A DNA stretch of 64,000 nt, taken from assembly GCA_905147135.1 (NCBI GenBank), contig LR990053.1:4104501-4168500 (forward strand). Reading direction: 5' to 3'. Of this stretch, positions 11,101-26,100 are shown in pieces. The stretch is from Blastobasis lacticolella. Its lineage: Eukaryota; Arthropoda; Insecta; Lepidoptera; Blastobasidae. Numbering within the stretch: position 1 is the first letter of the stretch; the number at the start of each line of letters is the position of its first letter. A program made the translations under genes and the position numbers. The notes beneath the pieces are model-generated. The model made no database searches and was not told the origin of the DNA. It saw only the letters and a list, made by a program, of their open reading frames with translations.

Positions 11101-14100
11101 AATATGCTTGGATAATTCACACAGCGCCATCTAGCCCCAAAGTAAGCAAAGCTTGGCTATGCGTCTTAGATAACTGATAACATATAATTTTTAATAAATT
11201 TATATTAATTATAAAAACTACACCGAGACCCGTAACAGAAATTAAAATTCATAATTTCAATTTCGGCTCGGCCGGGAATGAAATCGGCGATCGGTATTTT
11301 AACGAACTGAACCACTCATCAGTCTCACTCGTCCGAAGATGGAGCATGCCTGTCTAGAACCAGCCTATGTACCCTGAAGTTGAAGAAGTTCAGGTTGCAC
11401 TGTTCGGGGAACATATTAAAGCCAAATCGTTCCATCCAAGGCCTTGTGCGGATAGCTGGAATAGCTATATATCAATATATCTGCTAATAAAAGGGTGGAA
11501 CGTCTGCACGCCTCTTGTTTCCCGAATGCGGAAATGGACCGGCGCCGGGAGCAGGGCAAACAATTCACGCCCTTTGAAGGACAAATTATGTTAATTGATT
11601 TTACGCGTCAATGCCGATACAGCCAGTAATTAATTGGCCGATAAAAATACAATGTCAGCTATAAAACATCAAGATAATGGTAGTTTATGCAACTGTCATA
11701 TAAAAGGGGGTATTAAAACATGAGTGTCTGTTTATCATACGAGGCGTAGCCGAAAATGATAATAGTTGACACGAGTGTTTTAAAACCTAAATTTATGCAG
11801 TTGCATACACTACTTTATCTACACTCGTATTTTTATGTTAAAATATCGTACCTATAATTTTCTCAACTTTGGTGGAAGTAAGCAACGAGTCAGTTCTGTT
11901 GTATCTACGCTTCGAGGATATCAAGCGGCGAGAAATTCACTTAATTACTTTCATATTTATCTATTTATTTGCTTCAAATAAGAAAAACAATCACAAACAC
12001 AAATTACAACAATTAGAACAAATATTTTGTTTAGAGGGAAAATAATTACACAGAATACGAGTATAAACAGGAAAATTTGAATTTTGAATTTGTTAAAGAC
12101 ATCTAGGTATTCAGCCTACAGAGAGCTGCATAATTATTAGAAAGTTATTTTTCGATACAGCTGTAATGAAAATAGTGTGGAAAATGCTACATCGTAAAGT
12201 AATTTTTAAAATTTTAATAGTCTGGCGTGAAAAAGTATACCCTTAAACGACTGTTTTCGAACATGTAATTGGACCATTACGCTACGAGTGTAGATAATAT
12301 AGTATTGTAGTACTTGGCAACTATACTTTATCCATTCCTCTAATTGCCTTTATTACAAGCGCCTTCCTATGTTACAATGTATGTATTATTCACAATTAAT
12401 ATTTTAAGTCATATATTATTCTATCATCTACGTCGTAATATTCTAATAGTCTAATATTTGCCAGCGTTGCGGATATTACATCTTTAATATTACAAACATA
12501 AACATGTAGCTAGACAAATATTTGCTAAATTTGTTCGCAAGATGGTCAAACATACTAAATGTCTTGGTATTTACGATAATTTATTTACATTCTACTTTGT
12601 ATTATTTATTTTGTCAATAGATAATATTAATCTTTTGTGGCTGGCGACATTGCTCACGCATGTTTATAATGCGCAAATATAAAAGAGTTTCACAAGTCTG
12701 GCAAGTCTTGATAGCACAGATTACCATGTGCATGATAAAGTATTATTTGTTATAAAGTAGTGCAAACTGAAGTGAACTACATCAAAAGGAAAAGTTCAAC
12801 ATTTATTACCAGCGGGTGACCCGTTCAGACCAAAATCTTTTTCAGGCCAAGTCCTGCTAGTGTTCTATTTTCGTGTCATATTTTCGATATCTAAAGTTTG
12901 TACTTTACAATGTTTTACATTTTTGTTATTATAAAACTCTGGGAGAAAGTAGTTTCTAATGGCAAGTTGTCCGAGCAGAGGTGGTCCACGACCAATAACA
13001 ATCTTATAATTTCATGCTACCTATCGTTGAGATGGACTTCGGTAAAGAAAAAGTGCCCGTGGTCCAGCCAAGTGGACTGGGCAGGTGGACCACGACCGAC
13101 CACTTGAAATAATCGAAAATCTGTTTAGTTCACTACAAACGAAGTGTTACATCTCACGTACCAGTCCAATGCCGGGCCTGAGCTACCTCCATCTTTGTGG
13201 AGGGTTGTGCCATAATCGATCTCGAGACCAAGATCGCAGTATTGAAGACACAACAGAGTACGCTGCTGTCCAGTTGATCTGTCTCTATGTAGCCGTTAGT
13301 ATCCTTGAATTGAGTGTCAGACAGGAAAGGGTTCTTATTCTGGGTCTCTGATCTTTTCTGCTGGCCACCCCAAGGGGTCCGCTACATTAATTTTGATGGA
13401 ATAAAGTGATTTTATTGAAATCATTTATTTAATTTAAACTAGAATTTTATTCATATGCTTCTACACCCACCCAGAAATAACATTCACTGATTAGATCAAT
13501 AATGTTCTAAAAAAAGCTGGGGTCCTTAGTGTCGACAATAAAAGGAGATGTATAAAAAGAGTTGTGTATATAAGTGAGGCTAGAGAGTTGTGTCAGGACA
13601 GAGCAAAGTGGCGGACCATAGTCTCCTTCTACCCCTTTTAAATTAAAATTGCAGTATACATATCTAGTACGTATAGAGAAAGCAGTCTAACGACCTAACG
13701 AAATAACCTTTAGTCCTTTCCTAAAAAATACAAATTATGTTACTGGCTAGAACTACACTGGAGATCTGGGCCATATCATCGGCGTTACAGATAAAGTTTT
13801 ATCAGTACGAAGCGTACAGTCGTCTGCCAATGAATGTGATAAACTTATTTTTGATCTTCTGGTCCAGGATGTTAGTTTATCTTACATTTAGTTGTTGTTT
13901 ATCAGAAAATTAGGTTAATTAACTTTATCTACACGTTCCGAATACATATTTGAAAACAGTCGTTTAAGGATGATCTTTTCTCACGCTAATCTATAACATT
14001 TAAAAAAAGTACTTTTTGATACAGCATTTCCCATACTAGTTTCATTACAACAGTATCTTAAAAGAACTTTTTAATCATTATACAACAATTTTATTTTTTA

Positions 14101-17100
14101 ATTTCTGGCCGGGCGAGGCTAATTGGTTGATTACCGAACTATGCCATTATCTATGGAAAGAGGGTAAGTGAACTGAGCTGTATGGAATTATTATCCCTAA
14201 ACAAAATACATACACAATCACAAATATAAACAGGAAAGTGTGAATTTAGAATTCGATAATGACATATTTAGGTATTCAGCCCACATTTCGCCATAATCGC
14301 TTTCACTCGACAAAAAATAAAATGAAAGTGTTACATAACGATTAAAAAGTTATTTTATGTAATAGCTGTAATGAAAACAGTATGGAAAATGCTGTATCAT
14401 AATAGTAGTTTATGCAACTGTCATATAAAAGGGGGTATTAAAACATGATAATAGTTTGACACGAGTGTTTTAATACCTAATTATATGCAGTTGCATACAC
14501 TACTTTATCTACACTCATATTTTTATGTTAAAATATCGTACCTATAATTTTCTCTACTTAGCTAGAAGTAAGCTGCGAGTCAGTTCTGTTGTATCTACGC
14601 GTCGAGGATATCAAGCGGCGGGAAATTCACTTTACTACTTTCACATTTATCTATTTATTTGCTTAAAATAAGAAAAAACATTCACAAACACAAATTACAA
14701 CAATTACAAAAAATATTCTGTTTAGCGGGAAAATAATTACACAGAATATAAACAGGAAAATTTAAATTTTGAATTTGAATTTGTTAAAGACTTCTAAGTA
14801 TTCAGCCTACATTACGCCGTGTCCCGGCGCCCGACAAAAAATTAAAAAATACAAGTGTTGCATAATGATTAAAAAGTTATTTTACGATACAGCTGTAATA
14901 CAATAGCTATTACAATAGCTTAAGATGAATAAATGTACTATGTACTAAATGTACTAATAATAATAGTATGGGAAATGCTGTATCGAAAAGTAATTTTTTA
15001 AAATTATAGTCTGGCGTGAAAAAAGTGTACCCTCAAAAGGCCTGTTTTCGAATATGTAATTAAAATATTACGATACGAGTGTAGATAAAGTTATTTTACG
15101 ATACAGCTGTAATGAAAATAGTATGAAAAAGGCTGCATCGAAAAGTAATTTTTTAAAATTTTATAGTCTGGCGCGAAAGAGTGTACCCTTAAACGACTGT
15201 TTTCGAATATGTAATCGGAACATTAAGCTATGAATGAAGATAAAGTAACATTTTAAAATTTTACAGACTGGCTTCAAAAAGTTTATCCTTAAACGACTGT
15301 TTTTCAGTATATAATTAGAATATTAAACTTTGAGTGTGGTAAAACTACAATTACTACATAATATGACATGTAATGCAAGCTTAAAGTTATAAACTTTTGA
15401 GTGAGCTCTTATCAAGCAATTGAGTGTTATGCTCTGTCTAGGGCGGAGTATGATAAGAGTTGTTATCAAGCCTTAGCATTATACGAATGGAGTGTAGAAA
15501 TCGCGTGTACATCACGCGACTGATTACGGCGTGATAATGTTTATCAATTTTCTTTTATTCGGTTTATTTATTTATTTATTTAGGTTATAGACGAGCAGCA
15601 TTGTTGCTGATGTGTATATCACACAGTATTTAAAGTAATTTAAAATGAAATAGAGCCAGTTTGATTGACTTCAACTACTCCAGTCCAGTCTGTTCTTGAA
15701 GGGATTTACTGACACGGCTGTCTCAACATTATTTGTTCCAGTTTGATACCAGTCTGTTAGAGAAGAAGTGATGTGCAGTATTGGTCATTATAATCTGGAC
15801 GCCTTCAAGGCTAGAGTGAATAGGCTGTTCCTAGACAGGCGTGCTCCATCTCCGCCCGCATCGTCACTTACTACGAGTTGAGATGGCAGTCTAATGCCTG
15901 GCTTGTTAGATTAAAAAAGAGTTCGGATCGAAAATCAGTTTTGCACCGATAGATAAAAATTATGAAATTTGACATGCATTTTGGAACGCGGAACGATGCG
16001 CAAATGTACTTGTTTTGATAGATCAAATAATGTTGTGTTCTCTTATTGTATCGATGAAGAAGGAAGCTAATTAAATAGATTTTTTATGCGAATGACCGGC
16101 ATCTCACCTATGACTTATCACCATCCGCCACATGTCGCCGCACTTATGAAGTTACTATCTGATTTCGTTCACGTGTTGTCCTACCCTCCTCTTTAATCAA
16201 TCTATCTATTGTTAAAAAGTGCATGAAAATCCGTTTCGCAGTTTAAAAGATCAAAATGTAGACATACCTACATACATACAGATGGACAGGCGGCGGGAAA
16301 TGACTTTGCTTTATACTATGTACTAGTGGACCCGGTGCGACTTCGTTCGCGTGGTGTCTACCCTAACCCTACCCCATCCCTACCCTACACCTAGCCTACA
16401 ACTACCTACCCTACATTTCTTGCTAAAAAACCGTCCTCTTGAATATTTAACACTTTGTGTTGTGACTTCGTAATGGAACTCCATTATATTATGAACTAGT
16501 GTGCAAAAGGTAATTCAATTCATAATACCTTCCTCTTGAATCACTCGTCTATTGGTGAAACAGTATTAAAATCCGTTGCGTTTATACATACCTACATAGA
16601 TCGGGACTGACGACGGGAAGCGACTTTGTTTTATACCATATATATGTATAGAAGATACATTAGAAGATAAGTCTGATTAAGAGGGCGCCAGCGCCAAAAA
16701 ATCTGTCCTCGTGCACAGGCTAGCACAAGTGAGCTCCCGCGCGCGATATTCGAGATAAGGCGCGACATAGATACTGCTATCTTATTTTTATATGTATACC
16801 ACTAAGGTGGCAAACAAGCTTGCGGCCTGCCTGATGGTAAGCAGTCACCGCAGCCTATGAACGTTTGCAATACCAGGGGCACCACCCACGCGTTGCCGAC
16901 CCCGTAAAAACCCTTATAACCCCTTTCTTGAAGAACTCCATGTTGTACAATCCAGGGAAAACCTCTCCACAACCTTAGTGTGCGTGGGAGAAAGTCCCTT
17001 TGGAACCGCACAGTATTATTGAGAGAAGGAAACAAACGCTCTCTCGCGGCGCGAGATGTCTCGCAGGCCAACTTGTACCAGCCGTGCTGAGCTCGCGGAG

Positions 17101-20100
17101 CCGAAAGGAATTTCTTATATTCATCACTTACATCTCTAACCGCGGAATCCTCATCGTCGTACACATAGCTGTCGCACTCTCTTACGGAGGCGTTGAAGTC
17201 GTCCTTCGTGCATTGGTAATCCTCTCGACTCTTCGCGAAGCCGTACATCTTGCATTTCGACAGCCCCGTGTCCTCTTCAGGTATCGCGTTCGGGATCCAC
17301 TGGGACGTATTAACTAGATGCTCGCATTCTGATACGTTACATCTGAAACAATGGATAGACGAACATCAGCATGGGAAATGTAGGATGCCGATAACATGTG
17401 GATATAGTAGGTTGCAGCACCAATCCCTTTCGCTTCGTCTCACATAGGTAACGATGCTTTGTTCTGATGATCTGCTGAACTAGTTGCCTCTATCGAGCAG
17501 AAAATTTATAAATAAATGTACTTGGACAAATTTACACATCGCCAGCAAGCAAAGCTTGTGTTATGGGTGTTAGATAACTGATAAACTATTTACATACCTT
17601 TTTATAAATATTTACTTAATATACATACTACACCCAGACCCTTAACGGAAATTTAAATTCATCATTTTTATTTTTGCTCGCCCGGGAGTTGAAACCGGGA
17701 CCTCTGCGTGGCAGACTCTGAGGTGTTAACCAACTGAACCACTCAAGTTGTTATGATTTTTCAATACTGCGTTCTCGAAGTAAGGAGAACAAATATCCTT
17801 TTGTTAAAACTATATCTATCCTCGACAAAACCAGGCCAGTAGAATTGACAAGCACAATGCCTTTTTTCAGAGTAGGACTAGCTTCTAACCACAATAGCGT
17901 CTTCATTCAATGGTAAGATAAATAAATAGATATACTCTTTATTGCATACAAAATTATGTATATAAAGGTATGTATAGGTAAGTAATACTATTTTAACAAG
18001 ATATGTTGATACTATCTGGTTCAACGCAAACCTGTTGCTTAAAACATTTAATGCTTCACATATTTGTGCTAAAATCTGCAAACATGTAAAACCCGAATGC
18101 GATACTACTAATTAGATTGCAAAATAGATGTACATAAGATTACCCACCTAATAATTAATACAGAATATTGGATCGTCTACACCGATCCTTCCCCATATTC
18201 GAGCCTCTGCATGAATAATTCCCTTCAAACCCAAGTGTATAGATATAGCCAGTAGGTGTACTAACGGTTGATCTGAACCGTGATTCAATAGCTGACAGTG
18301 CGGACAGCTTTGAAAGCGATATGAATAGACCCGACTGACGGTCTGGAGCGTGTTGGCGCTAACTGCCGTGGATGATTATAAATGGAACCTCAAATAGAAC
18401 TGGAACCTGTATATGTTGGATATTCGATGGCGTTGATTCGCAGTTATGTTGGAGTTTAGTAGGAGTTACTATTATTGAGCATGTCTACGGACTTTAGTCC
18501 TAAAGATAAGTTCTTACTATTCGAAGATATTGAGTTAGATTATTGCAGTTATTCATTTTTATTACCCAGGATTCATTAACATACACTTGGATATGACTTT
18601 TACTTTGCTTATATTTTCGTCTTACAATACAAACTTAGAAACAACATTAAATCAAATTGAATTAATAGACCAACGTTATTCAGGCTGGTTTTTTTTTTCA
18701 AAATGTTAAATTTGCACCAAATTATTAAACGCATTTAAGTTGATACTTAAACAATAAACTTTATAGAAAATTATAGATTTATACAGATTTCATTAGATGA
18801 ATGTGTAAACAAATTGCATAAGGTACCAAATATTGCCATGCGGCTTTCGGATACAAGAGGCAGGTATCATCTATAGTTATATTAAAAGATCGCACTGTGT
18901 TACTGGTTTCTAAATAGCGCACCGCATGACATTTTCAATCAAACCGTAACCTTTTCGATAACTTCACGATTAAACTTTGATACTGTTTGCAAGTGGGTGT
19001 CAACAATCGATAAAACTGTATCATAGATTGGGCAAATACGACGGCCACGTCATATAATTAATAACGGTCACCGGGGCGTCGACGCGTGATGGATAGCGCG
19101 ACGTCGCCACGTGCGGCTCATAGCGGCGGTGTCGGTACCGTACTATGCGTATACCGTATATGTAGTATCAAGTAAGTAAGTAAATGGGTGATATAATATC
19201 AATCATCTTGCCCTTCCTTTCCCAAAAGAAAAAAAAATCTGGTAACTGTGATAGCAAGCAACAATAAAACATATTCACAACGCCATCTACCTGGATTTTA
19301 TTATAGCGGTAGCTTATATTTTAAAAAGCAAAAGACTGTACATGTGGATGGTGAGGGTAATCTCCGAAAGTGAGTGATTTAGAAAACTCAGTGAACGGAT
19401 TTAGAAAATTCCTTCATTTAGTATACTAAAGAAACTTACAAATCACGGGAAAACAGAATCCCGCAGAATAGTTTAAAGTTTTCAGAAATCTTTTGTTTAC
19501 AGAAATCAGAATCAGAAATTTCAGATTGTGCTAGACAGATATCCTTGGCTTTAATGATAAAAAAATCTTCGGACATAGCTATAGCATTTCAAGCCATCTG
19601 AGCGACTTAAAACTGGTGTAGTAGCCGTACAATTAGTACAAGATACATTGAAAGTACCTAATGAAAATGACGGAAATAGATATGAATGCTTGATCTGTAA
19701 TTTTTCTGCCTCGAATAAAAATCAAGGTTACGATGTGGCTATATATTCTTCACGGTAAGTATTTGACTCCAAGTCAAAACAAAAAGTGTTTATGAACTGT
19801 GAAATTCTTTAATTTTCATGCTATTTGTAATGAGGCTTGTGTTGTGAGTTGTGACGCATTGTCTACTGTATTTTTCATAGCTACAAACTATCTACTGTTG
19901 TCATTAGATGTAATCAGAAGTGCAAGTTTGTGCTGACGCGCGCGAGGGTCCGGGTCCGCCTTGATGATGATCTAGGATTTGGCTAATCAGATAATTTCAG
20001 TGACATGACTGCCATCTATCTTCCGTGACCCTGTTAACCCTAACAATATTGGATCATGGTTCTTTAACATTTTTTTTTATACCACTAAGGTGGCAAACAA

Positions 20101-23100
20101 GCTTGCGGCCTGCCTGATGGTAAGCAGTCACCGCAGCCTATGCACGTTTGCAATACCAGGGGCATCACCCACGCGTTGCCGACCGCCGTTGTTGGTAACA
20201 TTAGACGTAACCAAGAAAATATATATAACTGGATTGCTATATTCTTTGGTATTGGAGGATTAGTTGTACTTTAAACCCTCTCTAACTTTAACGTAAGTGC
20301 CTCTATATTCAACATTGATTGTAAACCTTATCTAGCACATAATAGAGCTTAATGTCCAATGAAAACACGTATTATCACCAGACAAATATTAATGTCAGCT
20401 GTATCAATAAAGGGCGTTGAACCCTCGATTATCTTATCAGAAACGATGCTTGACATAAAAATAGACTTTTTAAATTTTTTTGACACATACAGCACAATAT
20501 TTCACGCATTGGTAGCGCTCCAGGTGTTGCTGATGGCCAAAGGCGGCGGTGACCGCTTTCCATCAGGTGATCCGTTTGCCTGTCGTATAACATAAAAAAA
20601 ACGTGAATGAGCTACAGGTAACATACATACATACAATACAAACATAAAGCTCACGCCTGTGTCCCACAGGTGGGATAGGCAGAGATTATGAACTAAAGAT
20701 AAGTAAGTACATAATGAAGAAGTAACTAGTTACTAGTTTAAAGTAGTAGCTTAAATTCCAGAGACGTGAGTACATTTCATATTGTTGAATTGTAGCAATA
20801 ATATTTAGACCATATAATGAGGAGTTTTCCAGTAGGTATAGATAGTTGGTTTCAAAAAGCATCAATAGATGGCGCTCTTACAATTTTGGTAATCTTTTTA
20901 TAATCTGTATGATGGTGGCAGTGATTTCATGCAGCCAACTAATACTAAACTTATAAATAAAATGTTTATTAATATAAACATAACTGTTTAAGGTTGAACG
21001 AAGGGTAAAAAGAAATATTTATAGAAGTTAGCACTATGTTCCATTATTATTACAACCTCTAAAATGGTTGAAAACTATTGACAAATACAATACTATCCAA
21101 TACAACGTACCCAGTGTTTATATCCTGTTTGCTAAGAACCTATTTCAAGCGATTATCAATTACCAAAATTGTCGGGGCGCCATCTAGTGAGTGGTTAGGA
21201 ATGCTTTAGATACCTATTGGAAAACTCCTCATTGATATATGATTTTAAACGTCTGTCTAGTGAAGATATCAATATGCAGATGGTATTTGGTGGTTTAAGT
21301 ACTTTTCTGGTGGTGCCGATTCCAAAAATTAATGGTACATAAGTATTTTATGTTAAAAAGCTTATTTTTTAATTAGGTGCCCGCGTTTTTTATGTTTGTG
21401 TAGTTGGATTCATTTTTGAAATTATGTTTTACAAGATTTTATTTAACTTCATGTGTATGTCCTGGAATCTAGCAAGCCTCATTAGACTCACTTATCGGCA
21501 TTCAATTGAGCTGATATTTGGTATACCCATGTAACTTGGATGACAATGTATTATTATGGTATCGTCGAGAAGGTCTGATAATAGTGTCGGAAGTTTGTCA
21601 TAGGACTACTGAACGTAACAAGATACCCCATCTTTGGAATGATCATGATGAGTATATCATACTGTGCGATACAAGCTTGTTAAGAAACAACATTTTTCAT
21701 TTGAGACTTTATTATTCTACTGCCGCACACAAAATTAAGAAAAAAAAATTGTAATACTTTAAGTAAAGCGAATGAACTTTATGTAAGCTGAATAAATACT
21801 TTCAATATACACTTGGCGATACTGGTTATACTGGCTTACCGCGCCATAAAATAATGAAGGCAACATTCTCATACGTCGTTGCCCCAAATTGAACATACGC
21901 GGAATTTCACTTTAATTAAGGCAAATTCCTTCATCGTTTGCATAGCGCCTCGAGTGAAGCCTAAGACGTTACAGGTCCCAACAAAGCCTGGCTTACTCTA
22001 GGTCTAGACCGGTATGCTGAGTATTATACGTCTAGAATACACTGGACAGGGATGGAATCAGGATCAAATATAAACTCTCAATAATGTGTAATGTGCACGG
22101 CTATCATAAGCGTTACTGCGACACATCTCGGGCCACGAGACAGATAGCAGTATGTGTCGTGGCTTTCCTCGCTAATATCATCGCAATCATCACCATCATC
22201 AACAACCCGTCTGTGACCGAGAAGTTACGGTATCTGTCATAATCTACTATCTACTGTATAAAAATAAGTCGGGTTTTCCTTCCTGACGCTATAACTCCAG
22301 AACGCACGAACCGATTTCCACGGTTTTGCATTCGTTGGAAAGGTCTCGGGCTCCGTGAGGTTTATAGCAAAGAAAATTCTGGAAAAATTTGAAAAGAAAA
22401 GCGGGAAAATCGTGTAGGGTAGGTGTAGGGTAGGTGTAGGGTAGGTGTAGGGTAGGTGTAGGGTAGGTGTAGGGTAGGCGTAAGGTAGGTGTAGGGTAGG
22501 TGTAGGGTAGGTGTAGGGTAGGTGTAGGGTAGGTGTAGGGAAGGGTAGAACTAGAGGTAGGGTGGTGTAGGGTTAGAACGCTACGCGAACGAAGTCGCGC
22601 CGGGTCCACTAGTCTTATATAATACTACCCAGACAGTCTCCTTAGGCTTGTCAGAGGGCTAGCCAGAACCTATATTATCTATAAATACATTAGTCGTCCA
22701 CGAAATTAATGTTGCTTTGGTAATATCCAATTACAGTTCTGTGAACATGTGAATACGTGCAGAGGACTTAGCTGAATTAAAGCCCACTATTCAGGCCACT
22801 CAAGGGATCTGGAATAGGGTATGCTATTACTAGATTATTTACTTACATTGTATCATATATGATTGACATGTTAAGTAGTAAATGTGTAGTAAGATAGTTA
22901 TTATTATTTTAATGCCTTTCAGAAAGTATTTTTTAATTTAGGGATATGAAACAGTCTTCAGTAAATTGCAACACTAGCAATGCAATACTACAGCCCTGTA
23001 AAAGTGCCTTCCTTCCTAAAAACTTCAGCCAAATTAGGATTAAGAAGACTAAGCACGTAACTAAACCAGGCTAAGAGTAGTATATCCAGGATAACGCGTA

Positions 23101-26100
23101 CCAACGAATGTGCGAAACGAGCTCCATAATTAATCGTAATACCATAAAGATTTAGGTTTCTGCGATAATATTGAAAATTCGTAGAATTATTTAAAATAAT
23201 TTGTAAAGAAAGAGAAATGTTTCTGCATTATGGTTTATTTTAATTGGTGTTTAATCATGTAACTGGGTCGAAATCATGATTAAAGCGTATAATTATACTT
23301 AAAACTTCTTATTAGTTAATAGGGCTTAACTATATATAATCTAATTCGATATAGCTAATATTACGAGTATGTATGTTTCAGACGGTTTTGGTGTACTTCA
23401 GTAACAATGTGTATTGTTTATTTTAATTCCGTTTCATCATCATTAAATTGGCGTTAATGTCCCAGTTGTGCTCACGCGCATGAGGGCCCAGGGTCGGAGC
23501 ATGTGCCAGTGGAGCGACTGCCATCTGACCTCCGTGACCATGACTACCAGGGGAACCTGACCATAATGAATCATGGTTTACACATTCAGTCGCCTGAATG
23601 TGCAGGTTTCAGTACGACGGTTTTCCTCACCGTAAGAGTATCGTTTAGTATTCAACTAATGTACATAATTCATAAAAGAGTCATTGGTACATGGCAGCAG
23701 TGGGATCTGAACCCTGTACCTCTCGCTTACGAGTCGGATACCTTTACCACTAGGCCACCGACGCTCCTTTCCGTTCGATCGATTTTAAATCCATCTATTG
23801 GGTTTTAAAGTCCAAATTGCTCTATGTTGCGCCGTTTATACGGAAATCCCGAGGTACTATGATAGGTAGGTATATGTTAGAACAAATAATCTCAATAGAG
23901 CCTTACTAAAACAAGGCTTCGGCTCCGTCATCGCTTGGCATCGCATCACTTGATGCAAATCTATGTAAATGGCGATGCGCGAGGGACAACTGGCTGCAGG
24001 GACGGATTAAGGGCATCAACGGGGGTCCTGGAAGATACTTCTTGTAACCTGAGATATTTTATTATTTAATAATTGAATTATAAGCTATGTCGAAAAACCC
24101 CCGACTAAGTTTACATATACTCAAATATTTTTTAAACTACCGAACCGATTTTAATAAAGTTAAAATTACTATTCCAATAAAGAAAACGGCATAGAATTCG
24201 TTCGGGAGATACGAACAGACGCACCTGCACAGATACACACGCCAAACTTTTATCATCACTCTTTATTCTCCGGGGTTTAAAAATAGGTTTCAATTATCAT
24301 AAGAGAAATTTGTTCCCCGATGAGACGCTTTGGCGAAATCACTCGTAGTGAACGGTTGGTCCGATCAATTAATCATTCATCGATAAAACGAATCTCCGAA
24401 AATACTGTTCGTCGACGGTCGGTTCCACGAATTAATCTTAAGATGGTACATAAAGCAGCAGCTTAACATACTCTGTTTATACTTCGGATAGTCTGCGATT
24501 TGTACATGCATCCATAGTGATGCTAGCTCATTTAAAACTGGTGGTGGTTAGGTTGATACGCATTCTTCTCCTTCTTTACTTAAGTATACGGATTTTGAAG
24601 TAGTTGGTACTTAGTCTGTTAGAAAATATAAAAGCAATATTCCACCCGATAAACAAAGAATTTATGAAATTGTTCACTGGAAATAGAAATGTTGCTAACT
24701 GTCCGGTTATAAAAACTTCCATTTTCACCTTAGAGAAGAAGTTATATTATAGTTAAACCAGTGGACCCGGTGCGTTTTCGGTCGCGTTCACCTATTTTAC
24801 CCCTACATATCCTTTTTTGTTACTTACAAACCTTCCTCTAGAATCCCTCTATCTATTGTAGAAAACCGCATTCAAATCCGTTGCGTAGTTTAGAAGATCT
24901 AAGCGTACATAGATACATAGGGGTATCGACCTTGTTTTATACTATGAATAGATACAGAGAAGAGAAAGATTATAGAAAGAAGTTTTCGCATTCGCCTAAG
25001 AAAGAGAATATGTTTACAAAATTTAAGTGACCACTATAATATGTCCCCATAATTTCCGAGCTTTTCGACGTGCAAAGCTTAAAGGCTTCGGCGGTCGCGG
25101 GAGCTTTAAAGACTTTCATGAATTATTCCCGAGACTGCATTGAGAGTGGTAAATAAGGCTGCTGCAGTGTTGGCGGGCACATTTCGTTGCACTACCTATA
25201 TATTATATACTAGTGAACCCGGCGCGACTTCGTTCGCGTGGTGTCCTGTCCCTACCTGCGCTCTTCTTCTTGCTTATAAACCTTCCTGTTGAATCACTCT
25301 ATCTATTGTTGAAAACAGCATTAAAATCCGTTGCGTTGATTAAATGATCTAAGGGCACATTAAAACAAGATTAAAATCTTATACTCGTTACTTCTATAAA
25401 TAGTAGGTTCTTATTCTATGTTATGTGGTAACTCGGCGCGAAACTTCGTACAAGTATAATAATAGTTTTAATTAACTTCGGAATATTAGTATTCATGGAT
25501 CTAATATTCAAATGCTGTAACAACTTTGCAGCCTTTTAAATTTTATCGTCGAATAAGTTAACTTGCTTCAAACTCTATTTCTATTCGAATTTATAGGATT
25601 AAAGACTTTGTTAATTTGTTGCGAGCACAATTACCATAATAAAAAGTTATTGAGAATTCTTACGTATTTATCTTTCATTGTCATTTGCCGGTATTTATAT
25701 TCTTCAAGTAAGTATATTTATACCGATCACACTAATATGATGCTTATATTTAGATATTAATTTCAAATTCTTCATCGTTTCTCTTGAGACAATATTTACA
25801 AAAATTTAATTAACTGCACAATTCAATTAATATAATATGTCTACACCATTTGCGACAATTCACTTAAATTTTCGTACATATTATTATGGCCTCCACCTCT
25901 ACCATCTTAAAACCTAGTTTCAGTACTAGCGGAACAACTTAAATAATTCATACGGACAAAGCTCCTTCTCACAAAATAGGTAGAATAAACGAAAACCGTA
26001 TGTGCTTAGAACTGCTTTAGAATTTAATAGCCGATTGTAAAGGTTGAAACATTGCCTTCTGTTCTATATATTGGCTATTTATAAATACCGGCACACGTTG

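Larger units (their letters stand above)
10401..17131 (-). other. OCT gene intron 2 (6.7 kb)
   Basis: Bounded by GTAAGT at 17131 and TTTCAG at 10401. It contains both copies of element I, Lep-type H repeats, a SINE A and LINE fragments. No coding exon is recognised in it. Confidence 0.85.

Noticed and set aside
22412..22548. Telomere-like array
   Set aside because: The unit is GTGTAGGGTAG, not the insect TTAGG repeat, and it sits inside a family H element in an intron.
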